NCBI RefSeq assembly: GCF_019492185.1
Contig: NZ_JAICCF010000003.1
Location: 62,001-126,000 of the forward strand
DNA length: 64,000 nucleotides
Reading direction: 5' to 3'
DNA from: Chitinophaga rhizophila
Lineage (GTDB): Bacteria; Bacteroidota; Bacteroidia; Chitinophagales; Chitinophagaceae
Under the pieces are notes generated by a model. The model was not told the DNA's origin, made no database searches, and was given only the letters and a program-made list of their open reading frames with translations. The position numbers and the translations under genes were made by a program. This document shows, piece after piece, positions 27,150-35,281 of this stretch; the first letter of the stretch is position 1, and each line of letters opens with the position of its first letter.

Positions 27150-28589
27150 TCAGCACAACTGGTATTCCGGTGTACTCATTACTGCGATAGCGACTGTTTT
27201 GATATATGACTCCCGGGAGGAGGCATCTGCGTAATTCTCCAGCAATCCCTTACTGACCTGTTTATTAGCCTGTAGCAGCGAGGCGGCAATGGCATCTGCA
27301 AGCTCCACTCTCGGCGTCTTTTCATACTCTTTCAGCAGTGCTTCCCAGTTTATTATCCCTTTGATCTTTCTGGCGTATTGTTTCTTCACAGCCTCATTGA
27401 GCTGCATTGTTACCTTATAGCTACCCATGCCCATTTCAGGTGTAATCTCTTTCGGGGTGATGTTGAACTCTTTCTCATAGAGTATCATCTTGGGCAGCTG
27501 CATGCGGTACATCAGGCTGGAGCTGTCGATCCAGTTACGGCCACCGGGCCATCCTGCTACATTGGGAGGATAGAACAGTACCTGTCCGAGTACCTGCTGG
27601 AACGACACCATGACTTCTTCTTTTTCAAAAGCGACGGGGACTGTCTTCCTGATTCCTACCAGTAACTCCACTGGCGACTTGATACGCGTACCGATCAGGC
27701 GCTGATCATAGAACCAGTCAGCATTAAAGATGTGCTGCATTAATGCGCCGATGTCATATCCGGAGGTATAGAATTTATCTGCCAGTATAGTGATTCTTGC
27801 AGTATCCGGGGTATCATCTACAAAGTAGCGGTATATCTTTTCAGTAATAAATGTGGCCGTCTGTCGCTGTTCCAGCAGTATTTTCAGCACGTCATCCCCA
27901 TTGAAATTCCCCTGTTTACCCAATATAGTCTTACTGCTGTTATCGTGCCTTTTAGGCCTTACTGTAAAGGAGCCATCTGCTTCATATCCCCAGCCGGTAA
28001 AGGCGCGGGCAGCTTCTCTTATATCCTGCTCCGTGTAATGCCCCCGGCCCATGGTGAAAAGCTCCATTACTTCGCGGGCAAAGTTTTCGTTTGGATGTGC
28101 TTTATAGTTCTGTTGATTATTCAGGAATTGGAGCATAGCGGGCGACTTAGATACGGCAGTCAGCAATTCTCCGAAGTTGCCCAGTGCATTTTCCCGGATC
28201 ACCTGTAGCAGTTGTTGATTGAACAAAACGTTCTGTGTACGGCAGGCGAAGTGTCCATGCCAGAACAGCGCCATCTTTTCACGCAGGGGATGCCGGGTCT
28301 GCACCATTTCGTTCATCCATTGGATATTGAGGTCTTTGATGCCTTGACGGTTCATCCGGTTCAGCTCTTTCTTCTCTTCCGGAGACATTGCTTTGGTGCG
28401 TTCGGGCAGGCCGGCAACATCCCGTACGATCAATGGAGTATACGGATCTTTCTCAGGACCGGCAAGGATCTTACTGATGACCTGGCGGCGTTTCCTATGT
28501 GCCCAGTCATTTATTACGGAGGGAGGAGCGCCAAAGCCGGCTCTCCACGCCAGGTGTTGCAGTTGTAGCTTTTCGGGAACAGCGGCCAT
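27150..28589 (-). CDS. DUF1800 domain-containing protein
   Basis: A 479-aa protein of the DUF1800 family. Typical blocks are LAWRAGFGAPP near residue 11, MALFWHGHFACR near 105, FAREVMELFTMGRGHYTEQDIREAARAFTGW (about 168-200, read in parts) and FYPPNVAGWPGGRNWI near 345. No clear signal peptide is seen at the chosen start. Family function is unknown. It forms a two-gene operon with DUF1501, and the pair is widespread in Bacteroidota and Planctomycetes. A long hairpin lies between it and moeA. Confidence 0.9.
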   Translation of the reverse strand: MAAVPEKLQLQHLAWRAGFGAPPSVINDWAHRKRRQVISKILAGPEKDPYTPLIVRDVAGLPERTKAMSPEEKKELNRMNRQGIKDLNIQWMNEMVQTRHPLREKMALFWHGHFACRTQNVLFNQQLLQVIRENALGNFGELLTAVSKSPAMLQFLNNQQNYKAHPNENFAREVMELFTMGRGHYTEQDIREAARAFTGWGYEADGSFTVRPKRHDNSSKTILGKQGNFNGDDVLKILLEQRQTATFITEKIYRYFVDDTPDTARITILADKFYTSGYDIGALMQHIFNADWFYDQRLIGTRIKSPVELLVGIRKTVPVAFEKEEVMVSFQQVLGQVLFYPPNVAGWPGGRNWIDSSSLMYRMQLPKMILYEKEFNITPKEITPEMGMGSYKVTMQLNEAVKKQYARKIKGIINWEALLKEYEKTPRVELADAIAASLLQANKQVSKGLLENYADASSRESYIKTVAIAVMSTPEYQLC

Positions 28590-28672
28590 ATAGGAAAAGG
28601 GTTTGAGATTTGACGGCGGAGGACATACAAGGTTTAATGCCGGACACAGGAATGTATATGACTAAATTGTTA

Positions 28673-28719
28673 ACAGCGTATACCTTACGCAACGAATCGA
28701 TGAGTAAGGCATACGCTGT
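28673..28719 (-). terminator. Long inverted repeat between moeA and DUF1800, possible terminator
   Basis: ACAGCGTAT-A-CCTTAC (28673-28688) pairs with GTAAGG-C-ATACGCTGT (28704-28719). This gives a 16-bp stem with one mismatch and a 15-nt loop. It lies 37 bp past the moeA stop. There is no strong T-run on the minus strand, so a terminator role is plausible but not certain. Confidence 0.45.
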
Positions 28720-28755
28720 CAGTGGTTATAGTATGCGGTGCGGCGAGGCAGCCGA

Positions 28756-29964
28756 TTACTGTCTGAACCTCCATACCGGGTAACTACTTCCTTTGGCAAA
28801 CGCACTTTGCTCTGCCGGCAGCTCAATAAAAGCATCTGCCTGCAGCAGTGCGGCCAGGTCTCCGGATCCGTGGTAGGGGGGAGGTAAGGCGATGAGTTGT
28901 CCGCCGGCAACCGGGTGCAGCTTTACCGGCATGAAGTAGGTCAGCGGAGGAGCAAAGTTCACATCAATACCCAGTACTGCATGTGGCATTGGAGGCGCTG
29001 TATACTGCAGGCAGGCACGGAGCCAGGGCAGTACATAGCGGTAGCAGCACATAAATCCGGAGACAGGGTTGCCGGGCAGCGCAAACACGACAGGGCCATT
29101 TTCAAACTGTCCGAATAGGAATGGTTTTCCCGGGCGTTGCTGTACCTTATGGAAGAGTTGCTGCATTCCCATCTGTTCCAGCACATGCGGCAGATAATCA
29201 TATTTTCCGGCGGATACAGCCCCTGTACATATCCAGGCATCCATCTGTTTTAACGACTGGAATAACTCCTGAATAGCGGCCTCATTATCGGCTACGTGGT
29301 AGCAGGTAGCCTCAATACCCAGTTCCTGCAACGCAGCAGCCAGGCTATAGGAGTTAGAGATCCTTACCTGGTGGATGTCGGGAGTATCAGCGACAGGTAC
29401 AAGTTCATCACCGGTAGCGATGATAGCTATCTTTGGCAGCCGGCTGACGTTCACGAGGGTTTTACCAACGGAAGCGAGCACCCCGACTTCAGCAGCTGTA
29501 AGCAGCGTACCTGCGGGGATGACCAGCTGACCGGCAGCGGCATCGGAGCCCTGGCGGTGGATATGTTGTCCTTTTTCAACAGCGGCATTGATGGTGAAGC
29601 GTTTGAATCCTTCGTGCTCAGTGGCGGTCAGGTGTTCATATTGGATCACCGTATCAGTGAGTTCCGGCATAATGGCACCGGTCATTACTTCCATACAGTT
29701 GGCCACATTCCCGAGTTGCTTGCGGGGCATGCCGGCAGCCTGCATATCTTCTACGCCAAAAACGGTCTGTCCTTTCTCATAACTTTCAAAATCGATGGCA
29801 ATACCATCCATCATGACACGGTCATATGGAGGAAAATCTCTGTCTGACAAGACCGGTTCACGAAGAATACGGCCGGTAACAGCAGTAAAGGGCAGCTGTT
29901 CCATTCCGAAATCCCGGACGGTACTCATCACGGCGGCACATGCAGCGGTTACGTCTATCAGCAT
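28756..29964 (-). CDS. moeA: Molybdopterin molybdotransferase MoeA
   Basis: A 402-aa enzyme inserting molybdate into adenylated molybdopterin. Seen in order: the N-terminal domain with DRDFPPYDRVMMDGIA near residue 42, the MTGAIMPELTDTVIQYE motif near 90, the central MoCF-binding domain with IATGDELVP near 176 and GAVSAGKYDYLP near 248, and FALPGNPVSGFMCCYRY near 305. The C-terminal beta-barrel domain completes it. Length is normal. It is divergent from moaC with only 42 bp between start codons, so promoters must overlap. Confidence 0.93.
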   Translation of the reverse strand: MLIDVTAACAAVMSTVRDFGMEQLPFTAVTGRILREPVLSDRDFPPYDRVMMDGIAIDFESYEKGQTVFGVEDMQAAGMPRKQLGNVANCMEVMTGAIMPELTDTVIQYEHLTATEHEGFKRFTINAAVEKGQHIHRQGSDAAAGQLVIPAGTLLTAAEVGVLASVGKTLVNVSRLPKIAIIATGDELVPVADTPDIHQVRISNSYSLAAALQELGIEATCYHVADNEAAIQELFQSLKQMDAWICTGAVSAGKYDYLPHVLEQMGMQQLFHKVQQRPGKPFLFGQFENGPVVFALPGNPVSGFMCCYRYVLPWLRACLQYTAPPMPHAVLGIDVNFAPPLTYFMPVKLHPVAGGQLIALPPPYHGSGDLAALLQADAFIELPAEQSAFAKGSSYPVWRFRQ

Positions 29965-30006
29965 TGTTTGGAGGTTTGATTGCTTTAGTTGTAAATTTAT
30001 TCCATT

Positions 30007-30489
30007 ATGAGCAATGATTCAACTCAACAGGAATTTTCGCATCTCAATGCAGCTGATCAGCCATTAATGGTTGATGTTAGCGACAAGTCAGTAACCGTAC
30101 GTGTGGCGGTAGCTGAAAGCAGGGTGTATCTTCCGGAAATCGTCAGGCAGCAGTTCAGCGGAAAGGATATACAGACAAAGAAAGGCGCAGTGTTTCAAAC
30201 AGCAATACTGGCAGGTATTATGGCTGCCAAGAAAACGCCAGACCTGATACCGTTGTGTCATACATTACTGCTGGATGGATGTCAGGTAGATATTACACTG
30301 GAAGGTGAAGAAGCCGTTGTTCGCTGTACGATCAAAACAACGGGAAAAACCGGAGTGGAGATGGAAGCGCTTACTGGTGCCAGCGTAGCGGCATTGACGA
30401 TTTATGATATGTGTAAAGCGTTTACACATGAGATGATTATCAGGCAAACACGCCTGATCAGTAAGACAGGTGGTAAGAGAGACTTTTAA
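30007..30489 (+). CDS. moaC: Cyclic pyranopterin monophosphate synthase MoaC
   Basis: A 160-aa enzyme converting the cyclic GTP derivative made by MoaA into cPMP, the first dedicated cofactor intermediate. The canonical motifs are KKGAVFQTAILAGIMAAKKT, LIPLCHTL (catalytic His), GKTGVEMEALTGASVAALTIYDMCKA and the C-terminal SKTGGKRDF. All active-site Lys and His residues known in the family appear present. mobA follows after 9 bp. The MoaA radical-SAM partner is not found in the window. Confidence 0.96.
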   Translation: MSNDSTQQEFSHLNAADQPLMVDVSDKSVTVRVAVAESRVYLPEIVRQQFSGKDIQTKKGAVFQTAILAGIMAAKKTPDLIPLCHTLLLDGCQVDITLEGEEAVVRCTIKTTGKTGVEMEALTGASVAALTIYDMCKAFTHEMIIRQTRLISKTGGKRDF

Positions 30490-30498
30490 ATCAGCAAT

Positions 30499-31089
30499 AT
30501 GGCAGCACCATTAAAAGGACTTATTCTTTGCGGCGGCCGCAGTACCCGTATGAAGCAGGACAAGAGCCAGATTGCCTATCATGGCATGCCGCAGTGGGAA
30601 TACCTGTATTACCTTGTACAGGCTGTGATTCCGGAAGTATATGTTTCATGCAGGGAAGAACAAAGAGACACTTTACGTACCGGTATACCAGTTATTACAG
30701 ATAATGTAGCAGGCGCAGGGCCATCGGTTGGATTGCTAAGCGCGCATGCGGCGCATCCGGAGGCGGCGTGGCTGGTATTGGCGGTAGACCTGCCGCTTAT
30801 CAGCGAACAGAGCCTTAATTACCTGGTGTCGAACAGGCAGGCGGATAAGGATGCGACATCTTTGATCAGTCCTTTCAACCAGTTACCGGAGCCGCTGATT
30901 GCCATCTGGGAGCCTTCCGGATTGGCTTTACTGGAGAAGAATTTCGGAGAGGGGAGGAATTGTCCGAGGAAGACATTGTTGAATGCAGATATTCTGCAAC
31001 TGGAAAATCCATTCTCGGTAGAGCAGTTTAATGCGAATACGGAGGAGGAGATGAGTGAAGCGAGCCGTAAGTTAGGCAACGGGCATTAG
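30499..31089 (+). CDS. mobA: Molybdenum cofactor guanylyltransferase-like protein
   Basis: A 196-aa nucleotidyltransferase of the MobA/MocA type. The nucleotide-binding signature LILCGGRSTRMKQDKS sits at residues 8-23, followed by the metal-binding VLAVDLPL near residue 94. It attaches GMP (or CMP) to molybdopterin to give the dinucleotide cofactor. The choice of nucleotide cannot be decided by reading. It is co-transcribed with moaC. A tandem repeat and a strong terminator lie behind it. Confidence 0.88.
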   Translation: MAAPLKGLILCGGRSTRMKQDKSQIAYHGMPQWEYLYYLVQAVIPEVYVSCREEQRDTLRTGIPVITDNVAGAGPSVGLLSAHAAHPEAAWLVLAVDLPLISEQSLNYLVSNRQADKDATSLISPFNQLPEPLIAIWEPSGLALLEKNFGEGRNCPRKTLLNADILQLENPFSVEQFNANTEEEMSEASRKLGNGH

Positions 31090-31167
31090 CGATGGCATTT
31101 TCGCAGACCTGCCAATAATGGTAAAATAATATCAGGAATGAGGGCTTTCAGGAGGTAACGTCTATAG

Positions 31168-31211
31168 CGCTTGTTCGTCGCTTGTTCGAAGCTTGTTCGT
31201 CCCTTGTTCGT
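31168..31211. repeat. Four tandem 11-bp repeats of the CGCTTGTTCGT type
   Basis: Four head-to-tail 11-mers lie at 31168-31178, 31179-31189, 31190-31200 and 31201-31211. All share the core CTTGTTCG, with changes only at the first two and last positions. The period equals about one helical turn. They sit 78 bp past mobA and 15 bp before the terminator. Confidence 0.85.
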
Positions 31212-31225
31212 CCGGGGTATACCCT

Positions 31226-31266
31226 AAAAAGCCAGATCCTTACCAGTAAAGGATCTGGCTTTTTTT
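31226..31266 (+). terminator. Intrinsic terminator of the moaC-mobA operon
   Basis: A perfect stem (AAAAAGCCAGATCCTT with AAGGATCTGGCTTTTT, around a loop with TACCAGT) is followed by further T residues. It is symmetric enough to act in both directions. Confidence 0.8.
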
Positions 31267-31433
31267 ATCCTTTTCAGGATAATACTATATTCTCTTTTCT
31301 GGTAATAATGGTCGGGTTACGGGTGAGAAAGTTCCGCTGTTATCACAGTTTTTTGAAAGTAATATTCTGCAGCTGGACTCCCTACTGTGCTTAACTGAGG
31401 CATTGTTGCGGCCAAAAACGTAGATATTTTTTA

Positions 31434-31475
31434 TGCAAAAGTATTTGCAACCTAGATGCAAAGCATATATATTTG
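31434..31475 (+). promoter_or_regulatory. Promoter with Fur/Zur-like palindrome ahead of the metal-uptake operon
   Basis: TTTG at 31444-31447 and TATATTTG at 31468-31475, 20 bp apart, form a consensus promoter. The perfect palindrome TGCAAA-AGTA-TTTGCA (31434-31449) covers the upstream element, and a third TGCAAA half-site lies at 31457-31462. The arrangement resembles a repressor operator of the Fur family; the regulator is inferred. Confidence 0.5.
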
Positions 31476-31479
31476 CCTT

Positions 31480-31797
31480 GTGATAAGGTCAAATCTATAC
31501 AGGTTCATAGCATATCTCCTGCTGGCAGTGTTCAGCTACATCCAGGGGGTGCAGGTCCTGCATGATTATACTCATCATCATGATTCAACGCAGAAAACCC
31601 TTCATTTCAGTAAGGACCCGGCTTGTAAGATCTGTGAGCATCTGGTAGCCAAGAAGCACCAGTCACTGACAGGCGACATTTTTACCCTTCGGGATATTTA
31701 TGTAAGGCCGCAGGTTATATATGTAGTTGCCAGTGCAACTCCCCCAGTGATTGCTTTACCCGGCAGTCTCAATAAAGATCCTCCAGTAACATTGTGA
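31480..31797 (+). CDS. Small secreted His/Cys-rich protein at the head of a metal-uptake operon
   Basis: About 105 aa if read from the GTG at 31480. An in-frame ATG at 31456 lies upstream of the predicted transcription start and inside the promoter, so it is unlikely. The N-terminus is a signal peptide (LYRFIAYLLLAVFSYIQG). The mature part has a His cluster (HDYTHHHD) and CKICEH, both suited to bind zinc, copper or a similar ion. I do not recognise a named family. The TonB receptor gene follows after 58 bp. If GTG 31480 is used, the mRNA would have almost no leader. Confidence 0.6.
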   Translation: MIRSNLYRFIAYLLLAVFSYIQGVQVLHDYTHHHDSTQKTLHFSKDPACKICEHLVAKKHQSLTGDIFTLRDIYVRPQVIYVVASATPPVIALPGSLNKDPPVTL

Positions 31798-31855
31798 ACA
31801 AGATCCCTCTGTCAGCAGTTTTGAGTCTCCTCAAAACGATTTAAACCATACATAC

Positions 31856-33892
31856 ATGTCGATTTCAAAGCAGCTACCGCTGTTTTGCCTCTTATCTTTT
31901 GCAGTACCCGTACTGGCACAGGAAAAGAGTGGTGATACCATTCACCTGCGCGACGTTGAAGTAACGGGCAAGACCCTTGTAAAAACGGGCACAGCCAGTA
32001 CTATGTCGCTGCGCAATGAGCAGCTGGAGCAAACCCGTGGAACGAGCCTTGCCAACGCATTATCGAGGCTACCGGGAGTGAGCATACTTAAAACAGGTCA
32101 GTCTATCGAAAAGCCGGTTATCAACGGCATGCACAGTAACAGGGTACTGATACTGAACAATGGCGTGCGTCAGGAAGGCCAGCAATGGGGAGCAGAGCAT
32201 GCCCCTGAAGTGGATGCTTATGTGGCCAAAGAGCTGGTTGTGATAAAAGGTGCTGAAGGCGTACGCTATGGTGCAGATGCACTGGGTGGCGTGATCCTGG
32301 TCAGGCCTGCACCGCTACCAGACACGGGGCGGCTGAAAGGCGAAGTGCATGTTACCGGTGCCAGCAATGGTCGTTCGGGTAGTATAGCCGGTATGTTGAA
32401 TGGAAATTTTCGTGGTATAGGATGGCGGGTGCAGGGATCTTACAGGAAGGCCGGTAATATCAGAACGGCAGATTATTACCTGGGTAATACGGGTCTGAAT
32501 GAGCTGAACTTCTCTGGTGCGTTGAAATATAAAACACTTGATGTGTACTATAGTCACTTCAGTACAGAATTGGGCATACTGCACAGCGCGCATATTGGTA
32601 CGATAGAAGACATTAATGCGCGCATCGCACATGGCCGTCCGTTTGAAGAATATGACTTTACATATGATATCACACCTCCTCGTCAGCAGGTAGTGCACGA
32701 TCTTGGCAAAGTTACCTGGAAGACGAACAGACTGGAAATACAGTACGCTATCCAGCGGAATCACCGGCAGGAATTTGATCTGAGAAGAGCGGCAGGTAAC
32801 GATGTCAAGCCTATGATGGACCTGGTAATGACAACGCAGACATTGGATGCGGCTTATACGGTCCGTCATCGCAATGGCTTAAAAAGTACCTGGGGCGTCA
32901 ATGGCATGATGCAGGTCAACAACAACACACCAGGTACAGGCACTACGCCGCTGATACCCAATTATGACAGTTATACATTGGGTGCATATGCAGTAGAGCG
33001 GCTGGTAAAAGAGCGGTTTGAGCTGGAAGCAGGCATCCGGTATGATTTCAAATATTTTGATGCGGCAGGCTATCGCTATGACTACACCCGCTTTAATGAC
33101 AATGGTGGTTTTGACATGTACCTGTTCACCGATACCAGGCAGTTTCACAACGTATCGGGCTCACTGGGAGGCGTTCTGCATATCAACAATAAACTCGAAT
33201 TGCGCAGCAATCTGGGACTGGCATGGAGAGCGCCGGGAGCCAATGAATTGTATAGCGACGGCTTACATCATGGAGCTGCCATTTATGAGATAGGGAATCC
33301 TGACATGAAGAGTGAGCAGGGGTTTAAGTGGGTCAATTCATTAGCATACACAGATGAGAAATTACAATTACATCTTGATATCTACGGGCATTATATCCGC
33401 AACTACATCTATGCGCAGCCAACACCGGATACTGTGCGGAGAACAGTGAGAGGTACGTTTCCCATATTCATGTATCAGCAAACAGATGCCGCCTTTGCAG
33501 GTATTGACTTTGGCGGTAGCTACCGTTTTCTGCCACAGTTCACCTACACCGCGAATGCAGCATTTATCAGAAGCCGGGAATATCTGCCTTATATACCGGC
33601 AGACCGGATTGATCATGGCATTCAGTGGGATTACAAGCAGTACTTCGTCAGGTTTGAGCACAGGTACGTAGCGCGTCAGCAGCGATATAAAGCGAATACA
33701 GATTATGCGCCACCGCCGCCGGCCTATCACCTGCTGTCTGCAACGGCAGCTGTGAAATACAGGTCAGTGAGCGCGAGCCTTACGGTAGACAATCTGGCTA
33801 ATAATCTTTACAAAGATTACATGAACAGATTCAGATATTATGCACATGAGATGGGTAGAAATTTCACACTCAGGATTCATTATACATTCTAA
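31856..33892 (+). CDS. TonB-dependent receptor, probable divalent-metal type
   Basis: A 678-aa outer-membrane receptor. A signal peptide ends near VLAQ (residue 22). A plug domain follows directly, without CarboxypepD_reg, and contains SRLPGVSILKTG, MHSNRVLILNNGVRQ and VVIKGAEGVRYGADALGG. The barrel ends in the aromatic LRIHYTF. The plug layout and small size resemble ZnuD-like and other transition-metal receptors rather than SusC or siderophore receptors. Flanking His-rich secreted proteins support a metal substrate. Which metal is not shown by the sequence; zinc is the first guess because of the operator type. Confidence 0.85.
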   Translation: MSISKQLPLFCLLSFAVPVLAQEKSGDTIHLRDVEVTGKTLVKTGTASTMSLRNEQLEQTRGTSLANALSRLPGVSILKTGQSIEKPVINGMHSNRVLILNNGVRQEGQQWGAEHAPEVDAYVAKELVVIKGAEGVRYGADALGGVILVRPAPLPDTGRLKGEVHVTGASNGRSGSIAGMLNGNFRGIGWRVQGSYRKAGNIRTADYYLGNTGLNELNFSGALKYKTLDVYYSHFSTELGILHSAHIGTIEDINARIAHGRPFEEYDFTYDITPPRQQVVHDLGKVTWKTNRLEIQYAIQRNHRQEFDLRRAAGNDVKPMMDLVMTTQTLDAAYTVRHRNGLKSTWGVNGMMQVNNNTPGTGTTPLIPNYDSYTLGAYAVERLVKERFELEAGIRYDFKYFDAAGYRYDYTRFNDNGGFDMYLFTDTRQFHNVSGSLGGVLHINNKLELRSNLGLAWRAPGANELYSDGLHHGAAIYEIGNPDMKSEQGFKWVNSLAYTDEKLQLHLDIYGHYIRNYIYAQPTPDTVRRTVRGTFPIFMYQQTDAAFAGIDFGGSYRFLPQFTYTANAAFIRSREYLPYIPADRIDHGIQWDYKQYFVRFEHRYVARQQRYKANTDYAPPPPAYHLLSATAAVKYRSVSASLTVDNLANNLYKDYMNRFRYYAHEMGRNFTLRIHYTF

Positions 33893-33905
33893 ACACTATA
33901 CAATT

Positions 33906-34505
33906 ATGAACAAGTTACGTAAACACCTGCTGTTAGGAATGATCGCGCTGGGCGTGATGACCTTTGCTTCCTGTTCAAAGGAAGATCCGGTACCGGAGAA
34001 AGATCAGGAGGAAGTGGGAAAAACCATCCTGTTACTGCAGGAAGTTGACTGGCATGGGGATTTCAGAACCGGTCATGCAGATGCTATAGCGAATGCACCG
34101 ATAGACACCATTCAGTTTGATGAGAAAGGGAATGCACCAGTTGGTTTTCATCTGCACCTGCATACCGGGCACTCGTATAAGATGACACTCGTAGCACGCG
34201 ACTATGCAGGCCGTGAGATACAGCAGACGTTCCTTGAAAGAGCAGACATACACCAGGCAGTTATACTGGGAGCGCCAGCAGGAGCGATTGATTATACATA
34301 TGGAGATGAGCAGGTAGGCGTCACAGGTTATCTGCACATTGTGAAGAGCGCTTCCACTTTTACCTTACAATACCTGATGCGACATCTGAATCCTGGCGTG
34401 AAAGCAGGCGTTACCGCAGATGACTGGAATAATGCAGACTATCAGCAGAAACTGGCCGGCGCGACTGACCTGGATCTGAAATTTGAATTACACCCTGTTG
34501 ATTAA
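33906..34505 (+). CDS. His-rich lipoprotein, metal-operon member 1
   Basis: A 199-aa lipoprotein starting at ATG 33906, 13 bp after the receptor stop. An upstream in-frame start at 33840 would overlap the receptor gene. The lipobox is FASC followed by SKEDP. The mature protein carries GFHLHLHTGH, a cluster of four His residues within ten positions, then a hydrophobic beta-strand region. The C-terminus DLDLKFELHPVD is matched in the next gene. It is remotely homologous to the protein at 34531 and probably arose by tandem duplication. A role as periplasmic or surface metal binder is inferred. Confidence 0.7.
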   Translation: MNKLRKHLLLGMIALGVMTFASCSKEDPVPEKDQEEVGKTILLLQEVDWHGDFRTGHADAIANAPIDTIQFDEKGNAPVGFHLHLHTGHSYKMTLVARDYAGREIQQTFLERADIHQAVILGAPAGAIDYTYGDEQVGVTGYLHIVKSASTFTLQYLMRHLNPGVKAGVTADDWNNADYQQKLAGATDLDLKFELHPVD

Positions 34506-34530
34506 TAAACAATAAACAAACCCATATAGA

Positions 34531-35217
34531 ATGATGAAAAAGTATTGCTATGCATTTGCCGCTGTAACATTATTATTCACAGCATGTAGCAAAGACGACG
34601 ACAACGTTACACCTGAAAACCCGTCAGCTATTGCATCTTCCCGCCTTGACTTTGTTGAAGTAAGCGGTAGTGCACATGGCGACCACTTTCATGACCTGGC
34701 AGAAAAAACCGGCGCGAAAGACAGTACAGCGATTGTATTTAACAGCAATGGCGAAGCACAGGATGGACACCTGCACCTGGATCCGCATAAGGTATACAGG
34801 ATTCAGTTCCGCCAGTTCAACAGCGCAGGACAGGAATTACAGCAGCAATATCTGACCAGCAAAGCCGTAGCAGATTCCTTCAAAGTATTCCTGAGTGGCG
34901 GCAACCTGGTACTCAATCCTGCAACAGGCACAGCTGAGAATGGCGCACTATTCCAGCCAAGAGAGCAGGCATATGGCGATGGTACTGCCGTAAATGGTAA
35001 ATATGAAACCACAGGATTGCTGGCTTACTTCACATTAGGCGAAGCTAACAGCAGTGTGGAAGCAGATATGTCTTACGTAGTGCGTAAGTTCAATGATGCA
35101 ACAACAAAAGCAACCATTGAGCGTACCGATTGGAACTATACAGACTATGCAACAAGATATGCAGGCACAGATGTAGTGAAGCTGACATTTGAGCTGCATG
35201 CAGAGGATCACGAATAA
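34531..35217 (+). CDS. His-rich lipoprotein, metal-operon member 2
   Basis: A 228-aa lipoprotein with lipobox FTAC followed by SKDDD. It has two His clusters: HGDHFHD near residue 50 and GHLHLDPHK near residue 75. Alignment by eye with the preceding protein covers the His cluster and what follows (GREIQQTFL versus GQELQQQYL). It also covers the C-terminal block (DWNNADY...LKFELH versus DWNYTDY...LTFELH). The two are therefore paralogues. It ends the operon; a terminator follows at 35237. Confidence 0.72.
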   Translation: MMKKYCYAFAAVTLLFTACSKDDDNVTPENPSAIASSRLDFVEVSGSAHGDHFHDLAEKTGAKDSTAIVFNSNGEAQDGHLHLDPHKVYRIQFRQFNSAGQELQQQYLTSKAVADSFKVFLSGGNLVLNPATGTAENGALFQPREQAYGDGTAVNGKYETTGLLAYFTLGEANSSVEADMSYVVRKFNDATTKATIERTDWNYTDYATRYAGTDVVKLTFELHAEDHE

Positions 35218-35236
35218 TAGTGATGAAGCATACAAT

Positions 35237-35272
35237 AGGGGCGTCTGAGCAATTGCGAGGACGCCCTTTTTT
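35237..35272 (+). terminator. Intrinsic terminator of the metal-uptake operon
   Basis: AGGGGCGTC pairs with GACGCCCT around a 14-nt loop, followed by six T residues. It lies 20 bp past the last stop codon. Confidence 0.75.
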
Positions 35273-35281
35273 ATTACCGTT

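Noticed and set aside
29296..29847. Long open frame on the plus strand inside moeA (about 183 codons)
   Set aside because: It is fully antisense to a MoeA gene with all family motifs, has no domain likeness and no promoter; a shadow of biased codon use.
31168..31211. Short repeats as a possible CRISPR array
   Set aside because: Units are 11 bp, directly adjacent without spacers, and no cas genes are near.
32315..32869. Open frame of about 184 codons on the minus strand within the metal TonB receptor
   Set aside because: Antisense shadow; the receptor frame carries signal peptide, plug and barrel signatures.
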